From the NCBI GenBank assembly GCA_024277525.1, contig JAJRUZ010000034.1, positions 1 to 33,429 of the forward strand: 33,429 nt of DNA. Direction: 5' to 3'. Position numbers and translations under genes: made by a program. Below are positions 7,037-14,623 of this stretch, in pieces. Positions within the stretch are counted from its first letter, which is position 1; each line of letters opens with the position of its first letter. This stretch comes from Caldifarciminota bacterium (GTDB taxonomy: Bacteria > Hydrothermota > Hydrothermia > Hydrothermales > JAJRUZ01). The notes under the pieces are model-generated. The model was given only the letters and a program-made list of their open reading frames with translations, did no database searches and had not been told where the DNA came from.

Positions 7037-7314
7037 ATTTCAAAAGTGGCTTTTAAATCAGGTAATTACCGCGGTAAATAATGAGAGCCCGAACTCACGG
7101 TATTATGCTCTGCTCAGTCAATTTTTGGACTTCGGGGTAAATTCGGTCAGACAAAAATAAAAAATTGGCTCTTTTTGTTCTCTCGGATTAGAGACATTGA
7201 AAAAGACTAATAAAAAACAGAAAAACATTTGAAGACGGAAAATTCCGATTAGATTGATAAGAGCATCAAGCAGAATAAAAAACTTATAATTAAAAGACTA
7301 AAAAGGAGGAAAAT
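7037..7314. promoter_or_regulatory. Divergent intergenic region between nhaA and purE
   Basis: A TATAAT at 7285-7290 lies 24 bases before the purE ATG, but no -35 box at normal distance was seen. AAGGAGG ends five bases before the ATG. The rest (7037-7280) has scattered short inverted repeats such as ATTACCGCGGTAAT and no recognised riboswitch or gene. Confidence 0.4.
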
Positions 7315-7794
7315 ATGAATAAAGTCATAATAATTATGGGTTCAAAAAAAGATATTGAACACTCAAAAAAAATTTGCAAATATCTTGAAAAATTTGAAAT
7401 AAAATATGAATTACGAATTGCATCCGCGCATAAAACTCCTTTTAAAGTGCTTGAAATATTAAAAGAACACGAAGATAAAGATGTAATTTTTGTAACAGTT
7501 GCAGGAAGAAGTAATGCTTTAAGCGGTTTTGTGGATGCAAACACTTCAAAACCAGTGATTGCCTGTCCTCCTTACAGTGAAAAATTCGCAGGTGCTGACA
7601 TATTTTCTACCCTCAGAATGCCCTCTGGTGTTGCTCCGCTTACAGTGCTTGAACCCGAACAAGTCGCAATTGCAGTTGCTAAAATATTCGGATTAAAAGA
7701 TAAAATTTATCAAGAAAAAATAAAAGAATATCAAAAAAAGATAAAAGATGAGATTGAAAAAAATGATAAGGAGATAAAATATGGGAAGTGTTAA
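7315..7794 (+). CDS. purE: PurE, class II (AIR carboxylase type)
   Basis: 159 residues. PurE acts in purine synthesis. Class I converts N5-CAIR to CAIR; class II carboxylates AIR directly with CO2. Here the active-site stretch reads VAGRSNALSGFVDANTSKPV, then ACPP and STLRMPSGVAPLTVL, and the protein ends with a helix after IFGLKDK. AGRSN and the CPP...LR-PSG pattern are those of the class II domain of animal PAICS, not the AGGAAHLPG of class I; MGSKKD and SAHKTP at the N-terminus are shared by both. A strong AAGGAGG precedes the ATG. No purK was seen nearby, consistent with class II. It overlaps purC by 14 bases. Confidence 0.9.
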   Translation: MNKVIIIMGSKKDIEHSKKICKYLEKFEIKYELRIASAHKTPFKVLEILKEHEDKDVIFVTVAGRSNALSGFVDANTSKPVIACPPYSEKFAGADIFSTLRMPSGVAPLTVLEPEQVAIAVAKIFGLKDKIYQEKIKEYQKKIKDEIEKNDKEIKYGKC

Positions 7795-8800
7795 AGACCT
7801 TATTATACTTCAAAAACCCGAAAATGAAAAGCCCGGGAGAGGAAGATTTATCTTTTCTGATAGATACTCTGTTTTTGACTGGGGAGAAATGCCCGACCAC
7901 ATTGAAGATAAAGGAAAAGCAATATGCATCGCAACTGCTTATTTTTTTGAAAAGCTGGAAGAGAAAGGCATTAAAACCCATTATCTCGGACTTTTGGAAA
8001 ACGGAAAGGTTAAAAAATTGAATGAACTGGAAAATCCCTCCGATACCATGGAGATAAAACTTTTGAGAGTCTTAAAACCCGAAGTAAAAGGAGAAAATTA
8101 CGATTACTCCCTTTATGAAAAAGAAAAAGTCAATTTCCTTATACCCCTTGAAGTAATATACAGAAATTCCCTTCCTCCGGGTTCCTCTGTGTTTAAAAGA
8201 TTAAAATCCGGAAAATTAAGCCCCATAGACCTCGGTCTTAAAGAAATGCCGAAACCCGGACAAGTTCTTAATAATCCCTTTCTTGATGTTTCAACAAAAC
8301 TCGAAGAAATAGATAGATATATCTCATGGGATGAGGCAAAAAAAATATGTAATCTTTCGGATAAAGAAATTGAAGAATTAAAAGAAAAAACACTTTTTAT
8401 AAACGATCTCATAACACAAGAGACCAAAAGAATAGGATTATTTAATGAGGATGGAAAAATTGAATTCGGGTTTGATGAAAAAAGAGATATAATCATTGTG
8501 GATGCTCTCGGAACCCTTGATGAATGTAGATTATCGTTTAAAGGAATACCAGTCAGCAAAGAAATAGCAAGAATTTTTTACAGGGAGACCGAATGGTTTA
8601 AGGAAGTTCAACAAGCAAAAAATAAAGATAAAATAAGATGGAAAGAATATGTGAGTAAAAAGCCTCCTCCTTTACCCGAGAAATTGAGAGAAACTATAAG
8701 TATGATATACAAAGCATATACCAATGAATTGACCAAAAGGGAATGGTTTAATGCTACTCCGCTTAAAGAAACACTTGAAAAGTTGAAAAGTATAATATGA
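7781..8800 (+). CDS. purC: SAICAR synthetase PurC
   Basis: 339 residues. It joins CAIR and aspartate using ATP to make SAICAR, the step after PurE. The opening GRGRFIFSDRYSVFDWGEMP is the PurC nucleotide-binding motif (S-D-R-x-S-x-F). PLEVIYRNSLPPGSS matches the substrate-binding R-N motif, and IIVDALGTLDECRL the late metal-binding motif. At 339 residues it is longer than the usual 235-residue enzyme and resembles the long archaeal/bacterial form. The start overlaps purE by 14 bases, with AAGGAG just before it. Overlapping purE class II and purC echo the fused PAICS protein of animals. Confidence 0.92.
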   Translation: MGSVKDLIILQKPENEKPGRGRFIFSDRYSVFDWGEMPDHIEDKGKAICIATAYFFEKLEEKGIKTHYLGLLENGKVKKLNELENPSDTMEIKLLRVLKPEVKGENYDYSLYEKEKVNFLIPLEVIYRNSLPPGSSVFKRLKSGKLSPIDLGLKEMPKPGQVLNNPFLDVSTKLEEIDRYISWDEAKKICNLSDKEIEELKEKTLFINDLITQETKRIGLFNEDGKIEFGFDEKRDIIIVDALGTLDECRLSFKGIPVSKEIARIFYRETEWFKEVQQAKNKDKIRWKEYVSKKPPPLPEKLRETISMIYKAYTNELTKREWFNATPLKETLEKLKSII

Positions 8801-8828
8801 TAATTCCCTTTAAAGAATTAAAAAAATT

Positions 8829-9272
8829 TTGAAAAATTTAAAAAAACAAGGAAAGAAAGTTGTTTTTACAAATGGGTGTTTTGATATATTACATGCAGGA
8901 CATATTGAAATTTTAAAAAAAGCAAAAGAAAAAGGAGACATTTTAATAGTGGGTCTTAATTCAGATAAATCAATTAAAAAAATAAAAGGAAGAAAAAGAC
9001 CTATAATGGATGAAAAAGACAGGGCTTTAATTCTTGATTCAATAAAATTTGTTGATTATGTTGTTTTGTTTGATGAAGAAACACCATATAACCTGATAAA
9101 AGAGATAAAACCTGATGTTCTTGTTAAGGGTTCTGACTATAAAATAAATGAGGTCGTGGGTGCGGATATTGTAATTAAAAATGGCGGGGAGGTGTTTCTT
9201 GTTCCTCTGTTAAAAGGTAAAAGCACATCAAAAATAATTGAGGAAGTCCTGAAAAGGTATGGAAAAAATTAA
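8829..9272 (+). CDS. rfaE2: RfaE2-type heptose-phosphate nucleotidyltransferase, 5' end probably frameshifted
   Basis: 147 residues from a TTG at 8829 with no SD. It is a cytidylyltransferase-fold enzyme with FTNGCFDILHAGH (HxGH motif), GLNSDKSIKKIKG and KGKSTSKII. It matches the HldE C-terminal/RfaE2 family, which adenylylates D-glycero-D-manno-heptose 1-phosphate for LPS core. The true start is probably the ATG at 8797, which overlaps the purC stop (ATGA) and gives MIPFKELKK before stopping. One extra A in the A7 run at 8820-8826 would join it as MIPFKELKKILKNLKKQGKK, the usual family N-terminus. It overlaps the helicase gene by 14 bases. No kinase half (RfaE1) is in the window. Confidence 0.85.
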   Translation: MKNLKKQGKKVVFTNGCFDILHAGHIEILKKAKEKGDILIVGLNSDKSIKKIKGRKRPIMDEKDRALILDSIKFVDYVVLFDEETPYNLIKEIKPDVLVKGSDYKINEVVGADIVIKNGGEVFLVPLLKGKSTSKIIEEVLKRYGKN

Positions 9273-11301
9273 TTTTGAAAAGGAATTAAATAAAGAACAA
9301 TTAAAAGCAGTGTATCATGGAGAAGGACCTGCATTTGTACTTTCCGGAGCAGGGACAGGTAAGACAAGGGTTTTAACTTACAGAATTATATATCTTCTTG
9401 ATAAAGGCATTCCTCCGGATAGAATTCTTGCTCTTACTTTTACAAATAAAGCAGCAGATGAGATGAAAGAAAGAATAAGGTATTTAATACCGGAAAAAAT
9501 TAAGGGAATATGGATGGGAACATTTCACTCCGTAGGTTTAAGAATTTTAAGAGAAAAAAGGGAATTTTTAAACTTGCCTGAAAATTTTGTTGTATATGAT
9601 AGAGAGGATTCAAAGAGAATTTTAAAAGACATCTTACCAGAAGAAGAATCTCCGAGGGTATGGATAGAGAAAATTTCAAAAATAAGACAGGAAATATATT
9701 ATCCTGATGAATACGAAATGCAGATTGTAAAAAAATATGTAGATACTTTAAGAAAAAACAGGGCTGTTGATTTTGATGACCTTTTGATTTTATTACTGCA
9801 GCTTTTTAAAAATAAAAAAATAAGAGAATATTATCAAAACAAATTTTTACATATCCTTGTTGATGAGTATCAGGATACCTCTTTTATTCAATACAGAATT
9901 TTAAAAATACTTTCAAAAAAACATAAGAATTTATTTATTGTGGGAGACGAGGACCAATCAATTTATGCTTTCAGAGGAGCAAGGGTTGAAAATGTTTTTG
10001 ATATTTTAAAGGATTTTCCTGATATAAAAATCTATCGGCTTGAAAAAAATTACAGGTCAAATGAAGTTATTTTAAAAGCGGCAAATGAGGTTATCAAAAA
10101 CAACCGGGAGAGAATAGGTAAAACCTTATATACGGAAAAAAGAAAAGGGGACAGAATCAGAATCATTGAATGTGAAAATGAAAGGGAAGAAGCAGAAAAT
10201 GTTTATGAGATTATTAAAAATTATGAACCAAAAGATACATTGATTTTATATCGAACAAATGCCCAATCAAGGGCAATTGAAGAAGTTTTTAACATAAAAG
10301 GAGTTCCCTATCAAATTGTCGGAGCCCTTAAATTTTTTGAAAGAAGAGAAATTAAAGATTTTATTTCTTATCTTAAATTTCTAATAAATCCTTATGATTA
10401 TGTGAGTTTTGAAAGATTGATTCAGGCACCAAGAAGAGGGATAGGTGAGGTTTATTTAAAAAAGATAAGAGAAGCGGGTGAAAAAAAAGAGATTTCTATT
10501 CTTGATTCCCTTAATGATGAAAACTTATTAAAAGAATTTCCACAAAAAGTAAGAAAAGAAATAAAAAAATTGTATGAACTTTTCATTGATTTAAGGGGCA
10601 AATTGTATTCCTCTACCTGTCTTGATATTTCAAAAGAAATCTACGAAAGGGTGAATTTCATAAGCCATTTAAAAAGAATATCAACGGATAACTTTAATTT
10701 TCAGGTTAGATTTCAGAACATAGAGGAATTGTTTGCATCAATGAGGGAGTTTGTATTAAGGGAAGAAAATCCTGATTTAATGAACTATTTACAAAATATA
10801 CAGGTGAGGGTTGATGAGGATAATTTTAATAAAGATTTCATCCTTTTAATGACCGTGCATAATGCAAAGGGGCTTGAATCAAAAATTGTCATAATAACAG
10901 GGATGGAGGAAGGGCTTTTTCCTCATTATTTATCCCTTAAAAATGAAAAGGAAATTGAGGAAGAAAGAAGGCTTTTTTATGTTGGATTAACAAGGGCAAA
11001 GGAGAAGATTTTTCTTTTATATTCAAAAGAAAGGTGGAGAAGAGGGATAAGGGAAAGTGTGCCTTCAAGGTTTCTCTATGAATTACCAGAAGATTGTGTT
11101 ATATGGGAAAAGAAAGAAAGAGAATTTAAGGAAGATAAGATTTTCAGAAGAGGAGACAGGGTCTATCATCCTTTTTGGGGAGAAGGGATAATCCTTGAAG
11201 TTGCTGACGGAAAGGCAAGGATAAATTTTTTTAAAAGAGGATATGTGACTCTTGTATTAAGAAAAGTGCAAGGTTTAAAAAAGATTTATTACAATGAATA
11301 A
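9259..11301 (+). CDS. pcrA: UvrD/PcrA-type superfamily 1 DNA helicase
   Basis: 680 residues. An ATP-driven 3'-5' helicase for nucleotide excision repair, mismatch repair and removal of transcription blocks. Visible motifs: the Q motif ELNKEQLKAV, Walker A SGAGTGKTR (29-37), Walker B VDEYQDTS (201-208), GDEDQSIYAFRGA, LEKNYRS, TVHNAKGLE and VGLTRAKE. The last 50 residues (FRRGDRVYHPFWGEGIILEV) form the Tudor-like domain that PcrA/UvrD use to bind RNA polymerase. Length and order are normal. It sits in the purE-purC-rfaE2 operon and overlaps the LptF/G-type gene by eight bases. Confidence 0.95.
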   Translation: MEKINFEKELNKEQLKAVYHGEGPAFVLSGAGTGKTRVLTYRIIYLLDKGIPPDRILALTFTNKAADEMKERIRYLIPEKIKGIWMGTFHSVGLRILREKREFLNLPENFVVYDREDSKRILKDILPEEESPRVWIEKISKIRQEIYYPDEYEMQIVKKYVDTLRKNRAVDFDDLLILLLQLFKNKKIREYYQNKFLHILVDEYQDTSFIQYRILKILSKKHKNLFIVGDEDQSIYAFRGARVENVFDILKDFPDIKIYRLEKNYRSNEVILKAANEVIKNNRERIGKTLYTEKRKGDRIRIIECENEREEAENVYEIIKNYEPKDTLILYRTNAQSRAIEEVFNIKGVPYQIVGALKFFERREIKDFISYLKFLINPYDYVSFERLIQAPRRGIGEVYLKKIREAGEKKEISILDSLNDENLLKEFPQKVRKEIKKLYELFIDLRGKLYSSTCLDISKEIYERVNFISHLKRISTDNFNFQVRFQNIEELFASMREFVLREENPDLMNYLQNIQVRVDEDNFNKDFILLMTVHNAKGLESKIVIITGMEEGLFPHYLSLKNEKEIEEERRLFYVGLTRAKEKIFLLYSKERWRRGIRESVPSRFLYELPEDCVIWEKKEREFKEDKIFRRGDRVYHPFWGEGIILEVADGKARINFFKRGYVTLVLRKVQGLKKIYYNE

Positions 11302-12391
11302 TAAACTTTCAAAATTTTTAATTTTAGAAAATCTTATTTTTATTTTAATTTTCACAGGAGGTGTAATTGTTCTTTATGTAATAATTGATTTTTTTGAAAA
11401 CATTGATAAATTTTTGAAGGGATTTCATCCTGTTAAGATTTTTTTATATTATTTTTTTCAGACTCCCTATCTTTTTGTTCTTCTTTTACCCGTAGGTTCT
11501 TTGCTTGCTCCCTTTTTCACAATCGGAAGGATGGCAAAGGATTTTGAACTCATTGCGGTTAAGACAAGCGGAATTCATATAAGAAAATTCTTTTTCCCTC
11601 TTTTAATTCTCGGTTTTATATTATCTCTTTTGTCTTTCTTTGTGAATGAAACCCTAACCCCTTATTTTATGAGAAAATCAGAAGCAATTAAATACAGGGA
11701 AATAGAGAAAAGACCCCCTCCATGGGAAAGAATATTTGAGGTGGATTTTAATTTCATAGAAAAGAAAAAAAATATTGAAAGATTTTTCCATTTTGGCTCA
11801 ATAGATTCAAGGGTAAATAAGGGAAGGGAAATTTATATTGTTGAGACGATTGATGGAAGAACAAAGAGATTCATTTACGCAAAAAACGGAGAATTTTCGG
11901 AAAAAGGGTGGGAACTTTGCGATGGAATATTATATGAATATGATATAAAAGGAGATAAGGTTTTAAATTTTGAAAAATTTAAAAAAAAGGTATTTTCTGA
12001 AATGAGAATTTCACCTTTAAAGATGCTTTCTGAAAGAAAAACTCTTGAGGAGATGAATATATTTGAGATAAAAAAACTTATAAAGACGCTCAAAAGTGCG
12101 GGGCTTGAGTTTAAAAAAGAAGAGGTAGAATTTTTTGTTCATTTTTCTTTTCCTTTTTCTGTTTTTATAACACTTTTGCTTTCTTTAAGTTTAGCATCAA
12201 TGACAAGACAGAGGGGGCGTGCTTTTACAATAACACTTGCTTCACTTTTATCCTTTATTTACTGGGGATTACTTGAGATATCAAGGGCTATGGGGTATGC
12301 GGGTTTTTTGCCTCCTTTTGTTTCTGCATGGCTACCGAATATCATCTTTTTCTTGCCCGCACTTCTTTCCTTTTTTTTGATTCCTGCATAA
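11294..12391 (+). CDS. LptF/LptG-type permease of the LPS export complex
   Basis: 365 residues. LptF and LptG form the inner-membrane part of LptB2FG, which extracts LPS and feeds it to the LptC-LptA bridge. The fold is visible as three N-terminal helices (starting near residues 12, 50 and 97), a central periplasmic domain rich in Lys/Glu (about 125-270), and three C-terminal helices. Motifs fitting the YjgP/YjgQ family include PYLFVLLLPVGSLLAPFFTI and FVNETLTPYF. F and G cannot be told apart safely. It ends the purE operon; together with the RfaE2-type gene it shows an LPS-bearing outer membrane. Confidence 0.88.
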   Translation: MNNKLSKFLILENLIFILIFTGGVIVLYVIIDFFENIDKFLKGFHPVKIFLYYFFQTPYLFVLLLPVGSLLAPFFTIGRMAKDFELIAVKTSGIHIRKFFFPLLILGFILSLLSFFVNETLTPYFMRKSEAIKYREIEKRPPPWERIFEVDFNFIEKKKNIERFFHFGSIDSRVNKGREIYIVETIDGRTKRFIYAKNGEFSEKGWELCDGILYEYDIKGDKVLNFEKFKKKVFSEMRISPLKMLSERKTLEEMNIFEIKKLIKTLKSAGLEFKKEEVEFFVHFSFPFSVFITLLLSLSLASMTRQRGRAFTITLASLLSFIYWGLLEISRAMGYAGFLPPFVSAWLPNIIFFLPALLSFFLIPA

Positions 12392-12458
12392 ATTTTTTTT
12401 ATAATTTTTATTTAAAAATTTACAAAGGTTCAAATCCTTAAAAAATTTTGGGAAAAAA

Positions 12459-12689
12459 ATGGTGAAGGCATTTGTCTTTGTGAATATTGAAGCAAGCAAA
12501 CATTATGAAGCATTTGAAAAAATAAAGCAGATTGAGGGTGTAAGGGAAGCTCATATTGTAACAGGTCTTCATGATATAATCCTGCTTGCCGAGGCAGAAT
12601 CGATTAAGGCACTGGGAGAGCTAATTGTGAAGAAAATTCAGGGTGTTCCGGGTGTATCAAGAACAGTAACCTGTATTGCGGTAGATTAA
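12459..12689 (+). CDS. Free-standing AsnC/Lrp ligand-binding (RAM) domain protein
   Basis: 76 residues: MVKAFVFVNIEASKHYEAF, then EGVREAHIVTGLHDIILLAE and a C-terminal VTCIAVD strand. This is the alpha-beta sandwich that binds amino acids and oligomerises in Lrp/AsnC regulators, here without a helix-turn-helix. Such proteins are common in archaea and some bacteria and may act as small-molecule sensors or partners of full-length regulators. The 67 bases before it are nearly pure A/T with a poor SD (GGGAAAA). Its own promoter was not identified. Confidence 0.85.
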   Translation: MVKAFVFVNIEASKHYEAFEKIKQIEGVREAHIVTGLHDIILLAEAESIKALGELIVKKIQGVPGVSRTVTCIAVD

Positions 12690-12852
12690 GAGATAAAATC
12701 AGAACCGATTCCGCGGTATCGGAAAGCCTTCTTTAAAGTTGTCCAATGTAAAAGTAGGGGAAATTTTTTAATTGCGAATTATTTTACATAGTGGCAGTTT
12801 AATTGTGTATGATATAGAAAAGTTGAGGTGTTATTCAAGTTAAATTTATTTT
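12690..12852. other. Intergenic stretch with a weak hairpin
   Basis: A small hairpin at 12705-12722 (CCGAT, loop, ATCGG) follows the RAM gene but has no T run, so it is not a convincing terminator. The part near 12738 (GTTGTCCAATGT) loosely resembles the inverse end near 13202 (GTTGTGTAACGT) and could be the far edge of the dead insertion sequence. Confidence 0.35.
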
Positions 12853-13140
12853 TCATTTTTGGTATTTATCAAAGAAGAAAGAGAAGTAGGGTAATTTATG
12901 TTTTGTTCTTTTTTCATTCAATTCTTTTATAATGATAAACAGGATTTTTTCGGCTGATTCATGGGATGCCCCTTCTTTTGATTTCTTTGATAGTTCTTTC
13001 AAGAGAGTTTGTTGTATAGATGAATTTTCTTACAGGTTCAGGAAACTTAAGGAAAGTTGTTTCTCTATTTTCCTCCCGGAGATATCCTCTAAGACCTGTT
13101 TGACAACCGGCTTTAAAAACTCTAAAATATTTATAGGTTT
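12853..13140 (-). pseudogene. IS256-family transposase remnant (C-terminal part)
   Basis: Minus-strand translation gives FPEPVRKFIYTTNSLERTI followed by KEIKRRG in one frame, and HESAEKILFIIIKELNEKR in the next. The F-P-x-x-V/I-R-x-x-I-Y-T-T-N-x-x-E motif followed by K-R-R is diagnostic of the end of Mutator/IS256 transposases. At least one frameshift divides the pieces, the catalytic DDE parts are missing and no start codon remains. The stop is at 12853-12855; the 5' limit is uncertain. It is a scar of a once mobile element between the RAM gene and purA. Confidence 0.75.
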
Positions 13141-13237
13141 AAATTGTTTTTGTTTTATTTTTAACATAAAATCCCATGCACAAACTAACGTTACACAACC
13201 ATAAAATTCTTGAAATTGCGGATAAGATTATTAATTT

Positions 13238-14488
13238 TCATGAAACTTTTTTAATTTCTTCACCTTTTGATGCCGAAATATAAGTTATTTTTGTGCCTGT
13301 CTCTTTTTCAATGAAATCCAAAAATTTTCTTAAATTTTTGTCCTTTTCATCCGGCTCAAAACCTTCAAATTCCTTGTAAACAGGCTTAACCCTGTAAAGT
13401 TCATCACTTAAAGCAGGAGGAAACTCAATTTTTCTTCCCTCAAGCTCATATTCTGTGCATACTTTGACTTTCTTAAATCCTGACAAAACATCAAGTTTTG
13501 TGATTACAAGTTCTGTTGTTCCTGTAATTCTTATTGCATATTTTAAAAGAGGAAGGTCAAGCCATCCGCACCTTCTTGGTCTTCCTGTTGTTGCTCCAAA
13601 TTCCTGCCCTTTTTCCCTTAAAATTTCTCCTATTTCGGATTTTTCCTCGGTAGGAAAAGGACCTTCTCCCACTCTTGTGGTATAACACTTCATAACACCG
13701 ATTATTCTTCTTATCCTCCAGGGAGGAACCCCTGTTGAAAGTAAAATGCCTCCTGTAATTGTGTGGGAAGAGGTTACATAAGGGTATGTTCCGAGTAATA
13801 TATCAAGCAAAGCACCCTGAGCACCTTCAAACAAAATTCTTTTTCCTTGTTTTTCCTTTTCTTTTAAAAAAATAATTCCATCTGTTAAAAAATCTTTGAT
13901 TTTTTCAAATAAAGAAAAATGCTTTTCAAACACCTCATCAAGGGGTTTAACCGGTCTCCCGAATCTTGAACCGATTACTTCTGATGCCCAGTTCCATAAG
14001 TTTTTAAATTTTCTATAAGCAAAATCTTTATTTTTAAACTCACCTATTTTGATTTGTTTTCTATCAATTAAGTCCCTGTAAGCAGGTCCGATTCCTTTAC
14101 CGGTTGTTCCGATTTTCCCTTTCTTCTCATTTTCAAGCACATCCTCTTCTTTATGAAAATCAAAAACAAGCGGGGTTCTTTCATCAATAAACAGCCTCCC
14201 TTCAGGGTTTATGTTCCTTTTTTTAAGTTCCTCAATTTCGTTTATGAGTGCTTCCAAGTCAAGCACACATCCACATGTAATAAGTGCCTCTTTTTCTGTA
14301 CAGAGAATTGCAGAGGGTATTTGGTGAAGTATAATTTTATCCTCCCCTTTATATACCGTATGTCCCGCATTTGCGCCTCCCTGAAATCTTACACCTATTT
14401 CATATTCGTTCTTTAATGCATTTATAACTTTACCCTTCCCCTCGTCTCCCCACTGGAGTCCGAGAATTGCAATGAGTTCTGTTTCCAT
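13238..14488 (-). CDS. purA: Adenylosuccinate synthetase PurA
   Basis: 416 residues. It uses GTP to join IMP and aspartate, the first step to AMP. The N-terminal GLQWGDEGKGK (P-loop with the catalytic Asp), GGANAGHTV, the IMP-binding GTTGKGIGPAY, LFEGAQGALLDILLGTYPYV and TTGRPRRCGWLD are all present. It ends with GTKITYISASKGEEIKK. Length is near normal. No SD precedes the ATG; instead a TATAAT ends eight bases upstream, so a leaderless mRNA is likely. It stands alone, away from purE-purC, and is divergent from tRNA-Thr. Confidence 0.95.
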   Translation of the reverse strand: METELIAILGLQWGDEGKGKVINALKNEYEIGVRFQGGANAGHTVYKGEDKIILHQIPSAILCTEKEALITCGCVLDLEALINEIEELKKRNINPEGRLFIDERTPLVFDFHKEEDVLENEKKGKIGTTGKGIGPAYRDLIDRKQIKIGEFKNKDFAYRKFKNLWNWASEVIGSRFGRPVKPLDEVFEKHFSLFEKIKDFLTDGIIFLKEKEKQGKRILFEGAQGALLDILLGTYPYVTSSHTITGGILLSTGVPPWRIRRIIGVMKCYTTRVGEGPFPTEEKSEIGEILREKGQEFGATTGRPRRCGWLDLPLLKYAIRITGTTELVITKLDVLSGFKKVKVCTEYELEGRKIEFPPALSDELYRVKPVYKEFEGFEPDEKDKNLRKFLDFIEKETGTKITYISASKGEEIKKVS

Positions 14489-14496
14489 GTATTTTA

Positions 14497-14502
14497 ATTA
14501 TA
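14497..14502 (-). promoter_or_regulatory. -10 box for purA, probably leaderless transcript
   Basis: TATAAT on the minus strand ends eight bases before the purA ATG (14486-14488), so transcription would start at or next to the codon. No good -35 box at 17 bases. The spacing equals that at the DUF4143 ATPase promoter. Confidence 0.5.
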
Positions 14503-14538
14503 TCTTTTTTTGCCTTAAAATTTAAAATATTAAAACTT

Positions 14539-14611
14539 GCCAGGGTAGCTCAACCGGAAGAGCATCGCATTCGTAATGCGAAGGTTGCGGGTTCGACTCC
14601 CGTCCCTGGCT
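14539..14611 (+). tRNA. tRNA-Thr (anticodon CGT)
   Basis: A 73-base cloverleaf. The acceptor stem GCCAGGG/CCCTGGC is perfect, the D arm is GCTC/GAGC, the anticodon stem TCGCA/TGCGA carries loop TTCGTAA (anticodon CGT at its centre), and the T arm has loop TTCGACT. The discriminator is T and the CCA end is not encoded. It reads ACG codons. A phosphohexomutase gene begins 12 bases downstream on the same strand. Confidence 0.95.
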
Positions 14612-14623
14612 CATTTATAAAAT

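Noticed and set aside
7037-7200. Li+/Na+ riboswitch in front of nhaA, or a 16S fragment because of CCGCGGTAA
   Set aside because: I could not fit a conserved riboswitch core by eye, and the 16S-like match is only about nine bases long.
12705-12722. Terminator after the RAM-domain gene
   Set aside because: The hairpin has only five base pairs and no T run after it.
12932-13204. A 90-codon plus-strand reading frame
   Set aside because: It is antisense to the transposase remnant, whose minus-strand translation has a clear family motif; the plus-strand protein looks like nothing known.
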